A stretch of DNA of 64,000 nucleotides from Prorocentrum cordatum (taxonomy: Eukaryota > Sar > Dinophyceae > Prorocentrales > Prorocentraceae): positions 1 to 64,000 of the forward strand of contig CAUYUJ010001452.1 of the NCBI GenBank assembly GCA_963575745.1, given 5' to 3'. Positions 24,055 through 35,499 of the stretch are shown here, piece by piece. How positions within the stretch are numbered: the stretch's first letter is position 1; every line of letters starts with the position of its first letter. Made by a program: the position numbers and the translations under genes. Under the pieces are notes generated by a model. That model was not told the origin of the DNA. It searched no databases and worked only from the letters and a program-made list of their open reading frames with translations.

Positions 24055-24090
24055 CGCCGGCGGTAAACCGTCAACCTGGTTGCCGCCGGG
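24055..24090. repeat. hairpin repeat 1
   Basis: Arms CCGGCGGTAA / TTGCCGCCGG pair fully if T-G wobble is allowed; loop begins ACCGTCAACC. Confidence 0.8.
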
Positions 24091-24589
24091 GACCTCGTAG
24101 AGCTCCTCGCACGCTCGAGAGTGCTCCGAAAAGAAGCAGACAGCTTCTCGGAGCATTCCTAGAAAGACGTGAAATTTGCATTTTTCGGTGTCATCCTGAT
24201 GTCGGTTCCTCCAAATGTTTCGATAGTAAAACTCTCTCTAGAGAGCTGATTCTGTCTCAAAACAAATTTCAAACACGAACGCCGGACTTAAAATCTGATC
24301 TCAAAATAAATAGTTCAATATCTTTCAAATTTTAGAAAAAAATCGACTCCAAGTCGTCACATTGTCCGTTCTCGCCGGGTGGGCCAACTAGCTGCACCCC
24401 GCGCCAGAATTCCTCTAGCTCATCGACGCCGAAAAGCTCTACGAGGTATGCCGAAAAACTCGACGAGGTACGGAAATAGTAATAGTAATACGATCGTAAT
24501 CGTAATCGTAACAGTAATAGTAATAGTAACAATAATAGTCGTAGTAATAGTAATAGTAAGAATGATAATGTAGTAAATAGCACTGGGAG

Positions 24590-24624
24590 CCGGCGATAAA
24601 CCGTCAACCTTGGTTCCCGCCGGG
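24590..24624. repeat. hairpin repeat 2
   Basis: Diverged arms (CCGGCGATAA / TTCCCGCCGG), same loop. Confidence 0.7.
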
Positions 24625-25630
24625 AACTCGTAGAGCTTCCTCGTGCAATGCGGGCGCGGCAATCTCGCATTGCGTGCGCGAGGGCGCAGTCTCATGGAGG
24701 AGGACGTGGAGGGGAAGAAGGAGTGAGCGGAAAGCATCTCTGGAAAAAAAATAGACATACCAGACCGAGTTCAGGCGTCTGGATACTTTGAGCTAGCGCG
24801 CCTGTTGATTTTCCTTCCGATTGATGTGCCGAACAGCTCTGTTGCTCATCTGCAGCTCGAGTTAAGTAGAGGACCAGAGCACGAGTAGTTTTTGAGCCCG
24901 AGCGCTGATAGCAGACCGAGTTCAGGCGTCTAGATACTTGAAACGAGCGCGCCTGATCATTCCCTTTGAACTGCAGTGCCGAACAGTTGCTCATCTCCAG
25001 CTCGATTTAAGGCCAGATAGCCATGACCATCTCGAACAAATAGAAGAGTACGAATAGTGTTTCGGTTCCAGCGCTCATAACACACCGAATTCAGGCGTCT
25101 AGATACTTCAGTCAATCGTCTGATAATTTCCTTCCGATTGCTGTGCCAAAGAGCTCTGTAGCTCATATGGAGCTCGAGTTAAGTCAAGAAACTCATCATC
25201 ATCATCATCATCATCACAAAAATAATTAGCAGAGTACGAATAGTTTCGCGGACCTAGCTCGAGTAGCAGACCGAGCTCAGACATCTAGATACTTCAGAAA
25301 AACGCGCCTGACGATTCTAGATCGATTCGATGTGCCTACCAGCTCTGTAGCTGTCCTACAGCTCGAGTAAAGTACAGGAAACCGACAGAAGCTGTCAAGA
25401 TGACTCGAAACAGCCTATCCCGCCTGAGTGCTTCTTGGCAGTAATAGGTACCCGATCGATCTGAGATTAAGACGGCGAGCGGGAATAAGAGCGAATTTGG
25501 CGGTAAGAAATATTAGAGCTCTAACGAATGGTTGAATTTGGAGAAATTAAATTTACATTTGTCATAAAAGGGCAAAGATTCCGTCGATATTTTTTAGCTA
25601 ACTAGCACCCCAGCGCGACAGAACTGGGCG

Positions 25631-25664
25631 CCGGCATTAAACCGTCAACCTTTCTTACCGCCGG
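25631..25664. repeat. hairpin repeat 3
   Basis: Left arm CCGGCATTAA carries mismatches against TTACCGCCGG. It opens higher-order copy 1. Confidence 0.75.
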
Positions 25665-26806
25665 GGGACTCGTAGAGCTTCCTGACAATATATATATATA
25701 TATATATATATAATGTCGAAAAAAATGCAGAGAACGAATAGTTTTTCAGCCCAAGCGATTGCAGACCTCTCGATGCAACAGCCAAACGCCCCCGATGCTT
25801 CTGGATTGTCTTCTGTACGAGCTCTGTAGCTCTCCTACAGCCCGAGTTACGTGCGTAAATCGACAGCACCTCTCAAGATGACTCGAACAATACGAATAGT
25901 TTGGCAAACCTAGCTCGCGTATCAGACCGAGTTCAGACCTCTGAATGCGACAGGCGGACGCGTCTGATGTCTCAGAATCGATTCCTGTAATTACCAGCCC
26001 TGCAGCCCACCTACAGCCCGAGTCAAGTCCTCTCAGGATGACTCGAATAATACGAATAGTTTCGCGGACCTAGTTCGGGCAGCAGACCGAGTTCCGAGCT
26101 CTGGATTCGACAGGCGGACGCGCCTGATGTCTCCAAATCGATTCCTGCGACTACCAGCACTGTAGCCCCGCTACAGCCCGAGTTAAGTACAGAAAACCGA
26201 CAGCACCTCTCAAGATGACTCGAACAATACGAATAGTTTCGCGATTCTAGATCAGGCAGCAGACCGAGTTCAGAGCTCTGGATTCAACAGACAAACGGAC
26301 TGATGATTCTGAATCAATTTCTGTAAGTAGCAGCTCTGTAGCTCTCATATAGCTCGACTTAAGTACAGAAAACCAATAGCGCTTGTCATGATGACTCGAA
26401 TAATACGAATAGATTTGCGGACCTAGCTCGGCTAGCAGACCGAGTTCAGAACTCTGCATGCAACAGACACACGCGCCTGATCATTCTGAATCGACAAGGT
26501 GTGCTTACCAGCTCTGTAGCTGTCCTTTATCTCGAGGTAAGTCCAATATACCGACAGCGCGTGTCAAGATGACTCGAAAGGGCCGATCCCGCCCGTGTGC
26601 TTTTTTGCAGTGAAAGGTACTCGATCGAGCTGAGATCAAGATGGCGAGCGGGAATAGGATCGAATATCACGGGAAAAAATACTAGAGCTCTAACGAATTG
26701 AGGAATTTCGAGAACAAAATTTCCAACCGACCGAAAATCAGCAAAAGGTCCGTCGAGATTTTTCTCGCCAACTAGCTCTCCAGCGCTCCGGAACTGGGCG
26801 CCGGCG
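25631..26806 (+). repeat. ~1.15-kb higher-order repeat unit, copy 1
   Basis: Begins with the hairpin repeat and CTCGTAGAGCTTCCTGACAA, contains about five satellite units, and ends with a conserved ~220-bp tail including AAGATGGCGAGCGGGAATA, TCACGGGAAAAAATACTAGA and CAACTAGCTCTCCAGCGC, then the next hairpin. Confidence 0.8.
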
Positions 26807-26826
26807 GTAAACCGTCAACCTTTCTT
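26801..26826. repeat. hairpin repeat 4, left half (split by copy D)
   Basis: CCGGCGGTAA plus loop, ending in AACCTTTCTT at 26817-26826, the first copy of a target duplication. Confidence 0.92.
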
Positions 26827-27224
26827 TTTTTTTGCGGTTTGCGGTCCGCCACTAGAATCCGAATCCGAATCGGCGGAGCAGTGCAACTGAGCCCCCACCA
26901 TCTTAGGTAGGTCGTAGCAGAGCGCACGCCACCTTAGCAGCAGCTCTCGTCAGGGCAGCGCAGGCAGCTAGTTCACAGCAGGTTACCGTGCTACCAGGAG
27001 GCAAGCTCATCGCCTCCTCGGCCACATCGTGCCAATGGAAGCTGTGCGAGCTGGTGCAGGAGGAAGAGGAGGAGGAGGAGGAGGAGGAGGAGATGGGAAA
27101 ATCAACCTGCACGTTGGAACCCCTACCTACAACGCCAATCTGAAGCCACCACCCACCTCCACATCCTTCATTACTGACACCCCCATCGAATGCACCACGG
27201 AGAGCAGTCTTACGAGTACTGAGG
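26827..27224 (-). mobile_element. 5'-truncated LINE copy D with 10-bp target duplication
   Basis: A 398-bp insertion in the loop of a hairpin repeat, bounded by AACCTTTCTT at 26817-26826 and 27225-27234. The left end, read on minus, finishes in a CCGCAAACCGCAAAAAAAAA-like tail, as expected for target-primed reverse transcription. It retains only the last part of ORF2 and a short 3' UTR. Confidence 0.88.
26903..27224 (-). pseudogene. ORF2 C-terminal fragment (RNase H-like) of copy D
   Basis: Open from the 5' truncation to TAA at 26903-26905. It carries the two C-terminal motifs of the family. RGAFDGGVSNEGCGGGWW corresponds to the RNase H first-strand DG motif. After a serine run (an expanded TCC tract), STVTCCELAACAALT corresponds to the catalytic Glu helix. 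The same motif order is seen in retrotransposons A and B, so the fragment is independent support for the arrangement of the domain. It lacks endonuclease and RT and cannot move by itself. Confidence 0.85.
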
Positions 27225-27242
27225 AACCTTTCTTACCGCCGG
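27225..27242. repeat. hairpin repeat 4, right half
   Basis: AACCTTTCTT (27225-27234) is repeated here and runs into ACCGCCGG, restoring the right arm. Confidence 0.92.
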
Positions 27243-28026
27243 GGGACTCGTAGAGCTTCCTGACAATATATAATGTCGAAAAGAAATTTCAGATAACGAA
27301 TAGTTGTTCAGACCTTTCGATGCAACAGCGGAACGCCCCTCATGTTGGATTGTCTTCTATACGAGCTACGTAGCTCTCCTACAGCCCGAGTTACGTGCGT
27401 AAATCGACAGCACCTCTCAAGATGACTCGAACAATACGAATAGTTTGGCAAACCTAGCTCGAGTATCAGACCGAGTTCAGACCTCTGAATGCAATAGTGG
27501 GACGCGTCTGATTTCTCTGAATCGATTCCTGTCATTACCAGCCCTGCAGCCCCCGTACAGCCCGAGTTAAGTGCAGAAGACCGACAGCACCTCTCAGGAT
27601 GACTCGAACAATACGAATAGCTTCGCGGACCTAGTTCGGGCAGCAGACCGAGTTCCGAGCTCGGGGTTCGACAGACGGACGCGCCTGATCTCTCCGAATC
27701 GATTCCTAAGATTACCAGCACTGTAGCCCCCCTACAGCCTGAGTTAAGTACAGAAAACCGACAGCACCTCTCAAGATGACTCGAAGAATACAAATAGTTT
27801 CGCGATTCTAGATCGGGCAGCAGACCGAGTTCAGAGCTCTGGATTCAACGGACAACGCGACTGATGATTCTGAATCGGTTTCTGTAAGTATCAGCTCTGT
27901 AGCTGTCATATAGCTCGAGTTGCGTACAAAAAACCGAGAGCGCCTGTCAAGATGACTCGAATAATACGAATAGGTTTGCGGACCTAGCTCGGCTAGCAGA
28001 CCGAGTTCAAACCTCTGGACTGGGCG

Positions 28027-28059
28027 CTGGCGGTAAACCGTCAACCTGGCTACCGCCGG
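28027..28059. repeat. hairpin repeat 5
   Basis: CTGGCGGTA / TACCGCCGG, one arm mismatch. Confidence 0.8.
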
Positions 28060-29255
28060 GGACCTCGTAGAGCTCTGTTCTTGCCCAGCTCCGCAGAATA
28101 CGTGCAGCAAGCTGAAGCGAGAGCGAAACAACTCTTCAAAATGAGTCGCATAGAAATAGCTCACTTAGCTCGAGGAGCAGACTCGACTCTGTCCGGAGCT
28201 CTAGATGGTCAGCCAACGCCCTTGATGATTCTGTATCCGTTTGTGGATACCAGCTCTGTAACTGTGCTACAGCTTGAGTTAAGTGCAGAATACCGACAAC
28301 GCCTCTAAAGAGACCTTAAGAAATAGTGTTGTGGACCTAGCTAGACTAGCAGAACGAGTTCAGGCCTCCGATGCAAGAGACACACGCGTCTGGTGATATT
28401 CAATCGGCTTATGTGCGTATCTGGTCTGTAGCTCCTTTGAATCTTGAGTTCAGTACAGAAACCGACATCTTGGGTCAAGACGACTCGAATAACACATGAG
28501 TTTGACGACCCTAGCTCGAGTAGCAGACCGAAGTCAGGCCTCTTGATCTAACAGACGAACGCGCCTGATGATTCGATATCGATATCTGAGTATCACCTCT
28601 GTAGCTGGCCTAAATCTCGAGTTCAGTACAGAAAACCGTTAACGCGTGTCAAGATGACTCGAAACGGCCGACGGTTCCCTCAAGGTTTTTGATAGTAATA
28701 TTGCAGCTATGGACCTAAGAATTTAACTGGCAGACGCCGCATAACCCACTATACGTGAGAAAATACCCCTTCTCAAAATGAATTGTCATATTTCGAATAT
28801 TCGTAAAACCGACCCAAAGTTGTCACATTGTCTCTTCTGATCGGGTCGGCCAGCTAGCTCCACCCCGCGCCGGAATTCCTCTAGCTCATCGATGCCGAAG
28901 AGCTCTACGAGGTATGAAACAGGCGAACGCGCCTAATCATTCTGAATCGATGATGTGTGCTTACCAGCTCTGTGGCTCTTCCATAACTCGAGTTATTTTT
29001 AGAAAACCGCCACCGCGTGTCAAGATGACCTGAAACGGCCGATCCCGCCGCAGTGCTTTTTGGCAGTAATATCTACCCGATCGAGCTGAGATCAAGATGG
29101 CGAGCGGGAATAAGATCGAATATCACGGGAAAAAATACTGGAGCTCAAACGAATTGAGGAATTTCGAGAACGAAATTTTCAACCGACCAAAAGTCAGCAA
29201 AAGGTCCGTCGAGATTCTTCTTGCCAACTAGCTCTCCAGCGCCCCGGAACTGGCG

Positions 29256-29288
29256 CCGGCGGTGAACCGTCAACCTGGTCACCGCCGG
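29256..29288. repeat. hairpin repeat 6, GTGA type
   Basis: CCGGCGGTGA / TCACCGCCGG: both arms differ from the GTAA type at the paired position. Confidence 0.85.
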
Positions 29289-29429
29289 GAACCTCGTAGA
29301 GCTCCTTGCACCCGTAAGAAAGCTCAGGATCGAAGCGGAGAGCGTCTGGGAGCTCTTCTAGAAAAACGTAAAATTCCCCACATCCAAAGTGGGGTTCTTG
29401 TTGTCTCTGGACACCCCGCGCAGGAACAG

Positions 29430-29720
29430 GAACACACACACACACACACTCACACTCACTCACACTCTCTCATCATCAACCTCATCAGCATCATCGATGA
29501 TGCTCTCTCACATGCTTAGTCACTCACATACTCATCATCATCATCATCACTCGCACTCTCTCACACGCTCACGAACATCATCATCATCATCATCGGCATC
29601 GGCATCATCCTCATTCAAACATCATCATCGCCACCACCACTCACAATCAATCATCATCCTCTTCACCACTCATCTTCACCACCACTCATCATCCTCATCC
29701 TCATCATCGTTGAGTAAATT
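29430..29720. repeat. CA and CAT microsatellite cluster
   Basis: (CA)n and CACTCA runs followed by CATCAT and CACCAC triplets. Confidence 0.93.
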
Positions 29721-29724
29721 GTGA

Positions 29725-30490
29725 GGAAGTCTCAGGCGGGAGCCCCCTCCCTATGGGACCCGCAGATCATGTTGGTAATCCGAGCGGGTCATCGGGATCC
29801 TGTAACTGTCGTCACTTTTGAGCTCCCCAGGCCTGAAAATGGAGGAGGTCTCAGGCGGGAGCCTCGTCTGTGAGTGACTTGGGAGGAAGTCTCAGGCGGG
29901 ACCTCCCTATGGGGCCCGCAAATCATGTTGGTAATCCGAGCGGGTCATCGGGATCTTGTAACTGTCGTCACTTTTGGGCTCGTCAAGCCTGAATTTGGAG
30001 GAAGTCTCAGGCGGGAGCCTCGTCTGTGAGTGAATTGGGAGGAAGTCTCAGGCGGGAGCTCCCTCCCTATGGGGCCCGCAGATCATGTTGGTAATCCGAG
30101 CGGGTCATCGGAACCCTGTAACTGTCGTCACTTTTGGGCTCCTCAAGCCTGAATTTGGAGGAAGTCTCAGGCGGGAGCCTCGTCTGTGAGTGAATTCTGA
30201 GGAAGTCTCAGGCGGGAGCCCCCTCCCTATGGGGCCCGCAGATCATGTTGGCAATCCGAGCGGGTCATCGGAACCTTGTAACTGTCGTCACTTTTGAGCC
30301 TGAATTTGGCGGAACCCTCTCAGGCGGGAGCTCCCCCCTATGGGGCCCGCAGATCATGTTGGTAATCCGAGCGGGTCATCGGAACCCTGTAACTGTCGTC
30401 ACTTTTGGGCTCCTCAAGCCTGAATATGGAGGAAGTCTCAGGCGGGAGCCTCGTCTGTGAGTGAACTGCGAGGAAGTCTCAGGCGGGAGA
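29725..30490 (+). repeat. ~155-160-bp tandem repeat upstream of helicase exon
   Basis: Five copies anchored on ATCATGTTGG (about 29766, 29922, 30082, 30242, 30353; the last interval is shortened). Each unit contains GAGGAAGTCTCAGGCGGGAG twice and, in most copies, GTCTGTGAGTGAA. The last GTCTCAGGCGGGAG is immediately upstream of the helicase coding frame, so the array probably lies in an intron. Confidence 0.9.
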
Positions 30491-30516
30491 TCGAGGCGCG
30501 GGCGCGGAGCTTGCTG

Positions 30517-30921
30517 ATGTTCAGGCCCAGCGAAAGGGAGTTCACATGGCAGAGCTCGGGGGCGCACAGCGTGCGCCGCTCGGGGTTCACCCTGACGCAC
30601 GCGTCCTACCTGACCTCCACGCTGTCGCAGGGCCAGACGCTGCGCAAGGGCGTCACCATCGACTGCGCGAGAGACGAGGACGCTGGCCGCACGGGCATGT
30701 CGGACGAGCAGTGGTGGCTGCACCTCTACGTCATGTTCTCCCGCGCCACGTGCATGCGGAACATGCTGATCCTGCGGCCGCCGCCGCGAGAGTTCCTGGA
30801 GCGCGGGCCGCCGGCGCCCCTGCGGAAGGCGCTCCTGGAGTTCGACAAGAGAGCGGTTTTGTCCAGGGCGGAGGCGAAGCAGCTCGCGGCAGAGCTGGGC
30901 TTCGTGCTGCCTTCCGCCTGA
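30517..30921 (+). CDS. SF1 (PIF1/RecD-like) DNA helicase, C-terminal exon
   Basis: A GC-rich frame of about 134 residues ending in TGA, carrying the two C-terminal motifs of superfamily 1 helicases. FTLTHASYLTSTLSQGQTL (about residues 25-43) matches motif V (T-x-H-x-x-QG-x-T), and LHLYVMFSRAT (about 73-83) matches motif VI (YVA-x-SRA), with the conserved Arg present. A hydrophobic MLILRPP strand and a C-terminal helix follow. Motifs I to IV are not in the adjacent sequence, so this is a last exon or a fragment; the 5' part would lie beyond the tandem-repeat array. The in-frame Met at 30517 is only a provisional left edge; an acceptor AG at 30523-30524 is an alternative. PIF1-like helicases act in genome maintenance and are also carried by Helitrons, and either origin is possible. 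Confidence 0.6.
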   Translation: MFRPSEREFTWQSSGAHSVRRSGFTLTHASYLTSTLSQGQTLRKGVTIDCARDEDAGRTGMSDEQWWLHLYVMFSRATCMRNMLILRPPPREFLERGPPAPLRKALLEFDKRAVLSRAEAKQLAAELGFVLPSA

Positions 30922-31545
30922 GCGCGGCTGCGCCTCGCTCGAAGCCCGCGGGGTTGTCCCAACGGCTTGGTCTTGCGCGCCAACGGCTCGCGGGGTTGTC
31001 CCGACAGCCTGGCCCGCGGGGTTGTCCCAACGGCTGCGCGACGTGACCAGTAGAGAACGCGCCTGTGCTGGCCGTGGCGGCGACGGCGCCGAGGAACATC
31101 GACATGCGCGCTCATGCAACAGGAAGGGGAGGAGGTGGCGGGGCGCGGAACAAACAGGGGGGCGAGGATGGGGACAACGTAAGGAGTGGAAGGGGGGCCC
31201 GCGCCAAGGCGAGAGGAAATATACGCAGAAGAGACAGCCAGGACGCCTCACCAACCACGAGGACGACGGTGATGGCTTTTTCCAGATTCGCCCAGAGGAT
31301 TCTTATGTGGGGTTCTTCCGTCGGAGTAATTATTAAGATTTTTCGGAGTCAACATGAAGTCGGTTCCGGTAAGTCAACTAATACTAAAACTGGCTCTAGA
31401 GAGCTGAGCTGCTGAGGGAACAAAGTTTATATGCCAATGCTCGCCGTAAATCTGTTTTCTCGAAATGAACGGTCAAATATCTTTCAAATATTCGCAAAAC
31501 CACCTAAAAGTTGTCACTTTGTCCTTTCTGGCCGGGTCGACCAAC
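30922..31545. other. region after helicase exon
   Basis: CGCGGGGTTGTCCC recurs at about 30947, 30989 and 31015 just after the stop codon. No gene is recognised in the rest. Confidence 0.45.
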
Positions 31546-31551
31546 TGGGCG

Positions 31552-31585
31552 CCGGCGGTAAACCGTCAACCTTCCTTACCGCCGG
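31552..31585. repeat. hairpin repeat 7
   Basis: CCGGCGGTAA / TTACCGCCGG, perfect arms. Confidence 0.85.
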
Positions 31586-32687
31586 GGGACTCGTAGAGCT
31601 TCCTGAAAATGTATGACGCCGAAAAAAATGCAGAGAACGAATAGTTGTTCAGCCCAAACGATTTCAGACCTCTCAATGCAATAGCCGAACGCCCCCCATG
31701 CTCCTGGATTCTACAGCCCGAGTTACGTGCGTAAATCGACAGCGTCTCTCAAGATAACTCGAATAATACGAATAGTTTGGCAAACCTAGCTCGAGTATCA
31801 GACCGAGTTCAGACCTCTGAATGCGACAGGCGGACTCGTCTGATGTCTCTGAATCGATTTCTGTGATTACCAGCCCTGCAGCTCCCCAACAGCCCGTGTT
31901 AAGTGCAGGAAACCGACAGCACCTCTCAGGATGACTCGAACAATACGAATAGTTTCGCGGACCTAGTTCAGGCAACAGACCGAGTTCCGAGCTCTGGATT
32001 TGACAGACGACGCGCCTGATGTCTCCAAATCGATTCCTGTGACTACCAGCACTGTAGCCACCCTACAGCCCGAGTTAAGTAAAGAAAACCGACAGCACCT
32101 CTCAAGATGACTCGAAGAATACGAACAGTTTTCTGATTCTAGATCGGGCAGCAAACCGAGTTCAGAGGTCTGGATTGAACAGACGGACGCGACTGATCAT
32201 TTTGAAAAAGTTTCTAAGTATCAGCTCTGTAGCTGTCATATAGCTCGAGTTGAGCACAGAAAACCGAGAGCGCCTGTCGAGATGACTCGAATAATACGAA
32301 TAGGTTTACGGACCTAGCTCGGCTAGCAGACCGAGTTCAGACCTCTGGGTGCAACAGACGAACGCGTCTCATCATTCAGAATCGATGAGGTGTGCTTACC
32401 AGCTCTGTAGCAGTCCTCTATCTCGAGCTAAGTCCAATATACCGAGAGCGCGTATCAAGATGACTCGAAACGGCCGATCCCGCCAGTGTGCTTTTTGGCA
32501 GTACAAGATACCCGATCGAGCTGAGATCAAGATGGCGAGCGGGAATAAGATCGAATATCACGGGAAAAAATAAAGCTCAAACGAATTGAGGAATTTCGAG
32601 AACAAAATTTTCAACCGACCAAAAGTCAGCAAAAGGTCCGTCGAGATTTTTTTTGCCAACTAGCTCTCCAGCGCCCCGGAACTGGCG
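31552..32687 (+). repeat. ~1.15-kb higher-order repeat unit, copy 2
   Basis: Same order of hairpin, satellite units and tail as copy 1; the next hairpin (GTGA type) follows directly. Confidence 0.8.
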
Positions 32688-32720
32688 CCGGCGGTGAACC
32701 GTCAACCTGGTCACCGCCGG
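32688..32720. repeat. hairpin repeat 8, GTGA type
   Basis: CCGGCGGTGA / TCACCGCCGG, perfect arms. Confidence 0.85.
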
Positions 32721-33027
32721 GAACCCCGTAGAGCTTCTTACACTGGCGAGATTGCTCCGAATCGAAGTAGAGTTATGAAATAGAGGTTTTTTCAAAAGTC
32801 TTCATGTTCGATGTTTTCGATTTTCATATTCGCTCAGTTCCTGGAAGTCAACTCATAAGAAAATGCATCAGGAGAGCTGAGCTGCTGTCAGAGAGAAGTT
32901 TATATGCCAATGCGAAGCGCAAAAATCTGCTATCTCAAAATAAATGGTTAAATATATTTTGCATTTTCGTAAAACCGACCAGAAAGTCACCAATTTGTCC
33001 TTTCTGGTCGGGTCGACCAACTAGGCG

Positions 33028-33061
33028 CCGGCGGTAAACCGTCAACCTTGGTTACCGCCGG
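33028..33061. repeat. hairpin repeat 9
   Basis: CCGGCGGTAA / TTACCGCCGG, perfect arms, loop ending in CCTTGG. Confidence 0.85.
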
Positions 33062-33984
33062 AGACTCGTAGAGCTTCCTTACTTCTCGAATTCTAGCTCA
33101 TGGCGGGAACTCGCGCGCAATGAGCAGACGCGCGTGATCATTCTGAGTCGCCTGCTGTGCCTGAGAGCTCTGTAGCTGCCCTACAGCTCGAGTTAAGTTG
33201 AGAAAACCGACAGCCCCTACCAACATTCCGACTCATAGTGAATATGTTTTAAATGGTTTCTCGAATTCTAGCTCATATTGGAAGCTCGCGCGCAATGAGC
33301 AGACGCGCATGATCATTCTGAGCCGCCGGCTGTGCCTGAGATCTCTGTAGCTTGCCTACAGCTCGAGTTAAGTTGAAAAAAACCGAGAGCACCTACCAAC
33401 ATTCCGACTCATAGTGAATAAGTTGTTTCAATCGATTCTCGAATTCTAGCTCACTTCGAGAGCTCTGGCGCAATGAGCAGACGCGCATGATGATCCTGAG
33501 TCGTCTGATGTGCCTAAGAGCTCTGTAGCTGCCCTACAGCTCGAGTTAAGTTGAGAAAACCAAATCACACAGTCAAGTGTAGTACTCATGCAAAGAGGTT
33601 TTTCGATCATAACTTCTTACATATCCAGCGCTGAACATTCTCCCGCCACATGTAGACGCGCATCCTCATTCTCAATCCGAAAGCTGTGCTTGCCATCTCT
33701 GTAGCTTGCCTATAGCTCGAGTTAAGTTGAGAAAACCGACAGCACCTACCAACATAGCACTCGCCACCCGATCCCGCCACAGTGCTTTTCGATAGTAATA
33801 TTCACCCGATCGAGCTGACATCAAGATGGCGAGTCGCACTAAGATCATAGATCACGGGAAAAATATTAGAGCTCTGCCGAATGTTCAAATTTTGAGAACA
33901 TAATTTTCAACCGAGCAAAAGTCACCAAAAGTTCCGTCGAGATTTTTCGAGCCAACTAGCCCGCCAGTGCGTCCGAACTGGGCG

Positions 33985-34018
33985 CCGGCGGTAAGCCGTC
34001 AACCTTTCTTACCGCCGG
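33985..34018. repeat. hairpin repeat 10
   Basis: Perfect arms; the loop starts GCCGTC instead of ACCGTC. Confidence 0.85.
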
Positions 34019-35135
34019 GGGACTCGTAGAGCTTCCTGACCATATATAATGTTGAAAAAATTGCAGATAACGAATAGTTTTTCAGCCTAAGCGATTTCAG
34101 ATCTCTCGATGTAACAGCCCAAGGCCCCTTCATGCTTCTAGATCGTTTTCTGTGCGCACGAGCTCCGTAGCTCTCCTACAGCCCGAGTTACGTGCGAAGA
34201 TCGACAGCACTTCTGAAGATCACTCGAACAATACAAATACTTTCGCGAATCTAGCTCGAGTACCAGACCGAGTTCAGACCTCTGAATGCAACAGGCGGAC
34301 GGACGCGCCTGATGTCTCTGAATCGATTCCTGTGATTACGAGCCCTGCAGCCCCCTTAAAGCCCGAGTTACGTGCAGGAAACCGACAGCACCTCTGAAGA
34401 TGACTCGAACAATACGAATAGTTTCGCGGACCTAGCTCGGGCAGCAGACCGAGTTCAGAGCTCTGAATGCGACAGGCGGACGCGACTGATGTCGCCGAAT
34501 CGATTCCAATGATTACCAGCCCTGCAGCCCCCCAACAGCTCGAGAAAGTGCAGAAAACGGACAGTATTTCTCAAGATGACCCGAAGAATACGAAAAGCTT
34601 TCCGAACCTAGCTCTGGCAGCACACCGATTTCTGAGCTCTGGATTTGACAGGCGAACGCGCCTGATGTCTTAAAATCGATTCCTGTGAGCACGAGCCCTG
34701 TAGCCCCCCGACAGCCCGAGTGAAGTGAAGAAAACTGACAGCACCTCTCAAGATGACTCGAAGAATACGAATAGCTTCGCGAACCTAGCTCGGGCAGCAG
34801 ACCGAGTTCAGACCTCTAGATGGAACAGACGAACGCGCCTGATGATTCGCAATCGATTTCTGTGAGAATGAGCTCTGTAGCTGCCCTACAGCTCGAGTTA
34901 AGTACAAATACTGACAACGCGTATCAAGATGACTCGAAACAGCCGATCCCGCCGCGACGCTTTTTGGCAGTAAAAGATACCCGATCGAGCTGAGATCAAG
35001 ATGGCGAGCGGGAATAATACTAGAGCTCACACGAATTGTTGAATTTCGAGAACAAAATTTTCAACCGACCAAAAGTCAGCAAAAGGTCCGTCGAGATTTT
35101 TCTTGCCAACTAGCTCTCCGGCGCCCCGGAATTAC
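33985..35135 (+). repeat. ~1.15-kb higher-order repeat unit, copy 3
   Basis: Same order as copy 1. Here the tail is followed by short AAGCTTCCAGC modules instead of a hairpin. Confidence 0.8.
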
Positions 35136-35490
35136 CCTTAAGCTTCCAGCAACTAGCGAAGGGAAGCTCTACGAGTTATTACTCTTAAGCTTCCAGCTGC
35201 TAGCTTAGGGAAGCTCTACGAGTCACTAGCTCCATCCCGCGCCGGAATTCCTCTAGCTCATCGATGCCGAAGAGCTCTACGAGGTATTACTCTTTAGCTT
35301 CCAGCAATAACTTGCTGAGGGAAGCTCTACGAGTTACTAGCTCCACCCCGCGCCGGAATTCCTCTACCTCATCGATAACGAAGAGCTCTACGAGGTATTA
35401 CTCTTAAGCTTCCAGCAACAACTTGCTAAGGGAAGCTCTACGAGTTATTACCCTTAGGCTTCCAGCAACAACATGCTAAGAGAAGGTTTA
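35135..35490. repeat. array of short AAGCTTCCAGC / AGCTCTACGAG modules
   Basis: Two module types alternate. One is ~45 bp, TTAAGCTTCCAGC...GGGAAGCTCTACGAG, whose ends can pair. The other is ~60 bp, CTAGCTCCACCCCGCGCC...CATCGATGCCGAAGAGCTCTACGAGG. Both end in AGCTCTACGAG, the same sequence that flanks the hairpin repeat. Single modules recur throughout 24-52 kb in both orientations. Confidence 0.85.
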
Positions 35491-35499
35491 CGAGTTACC

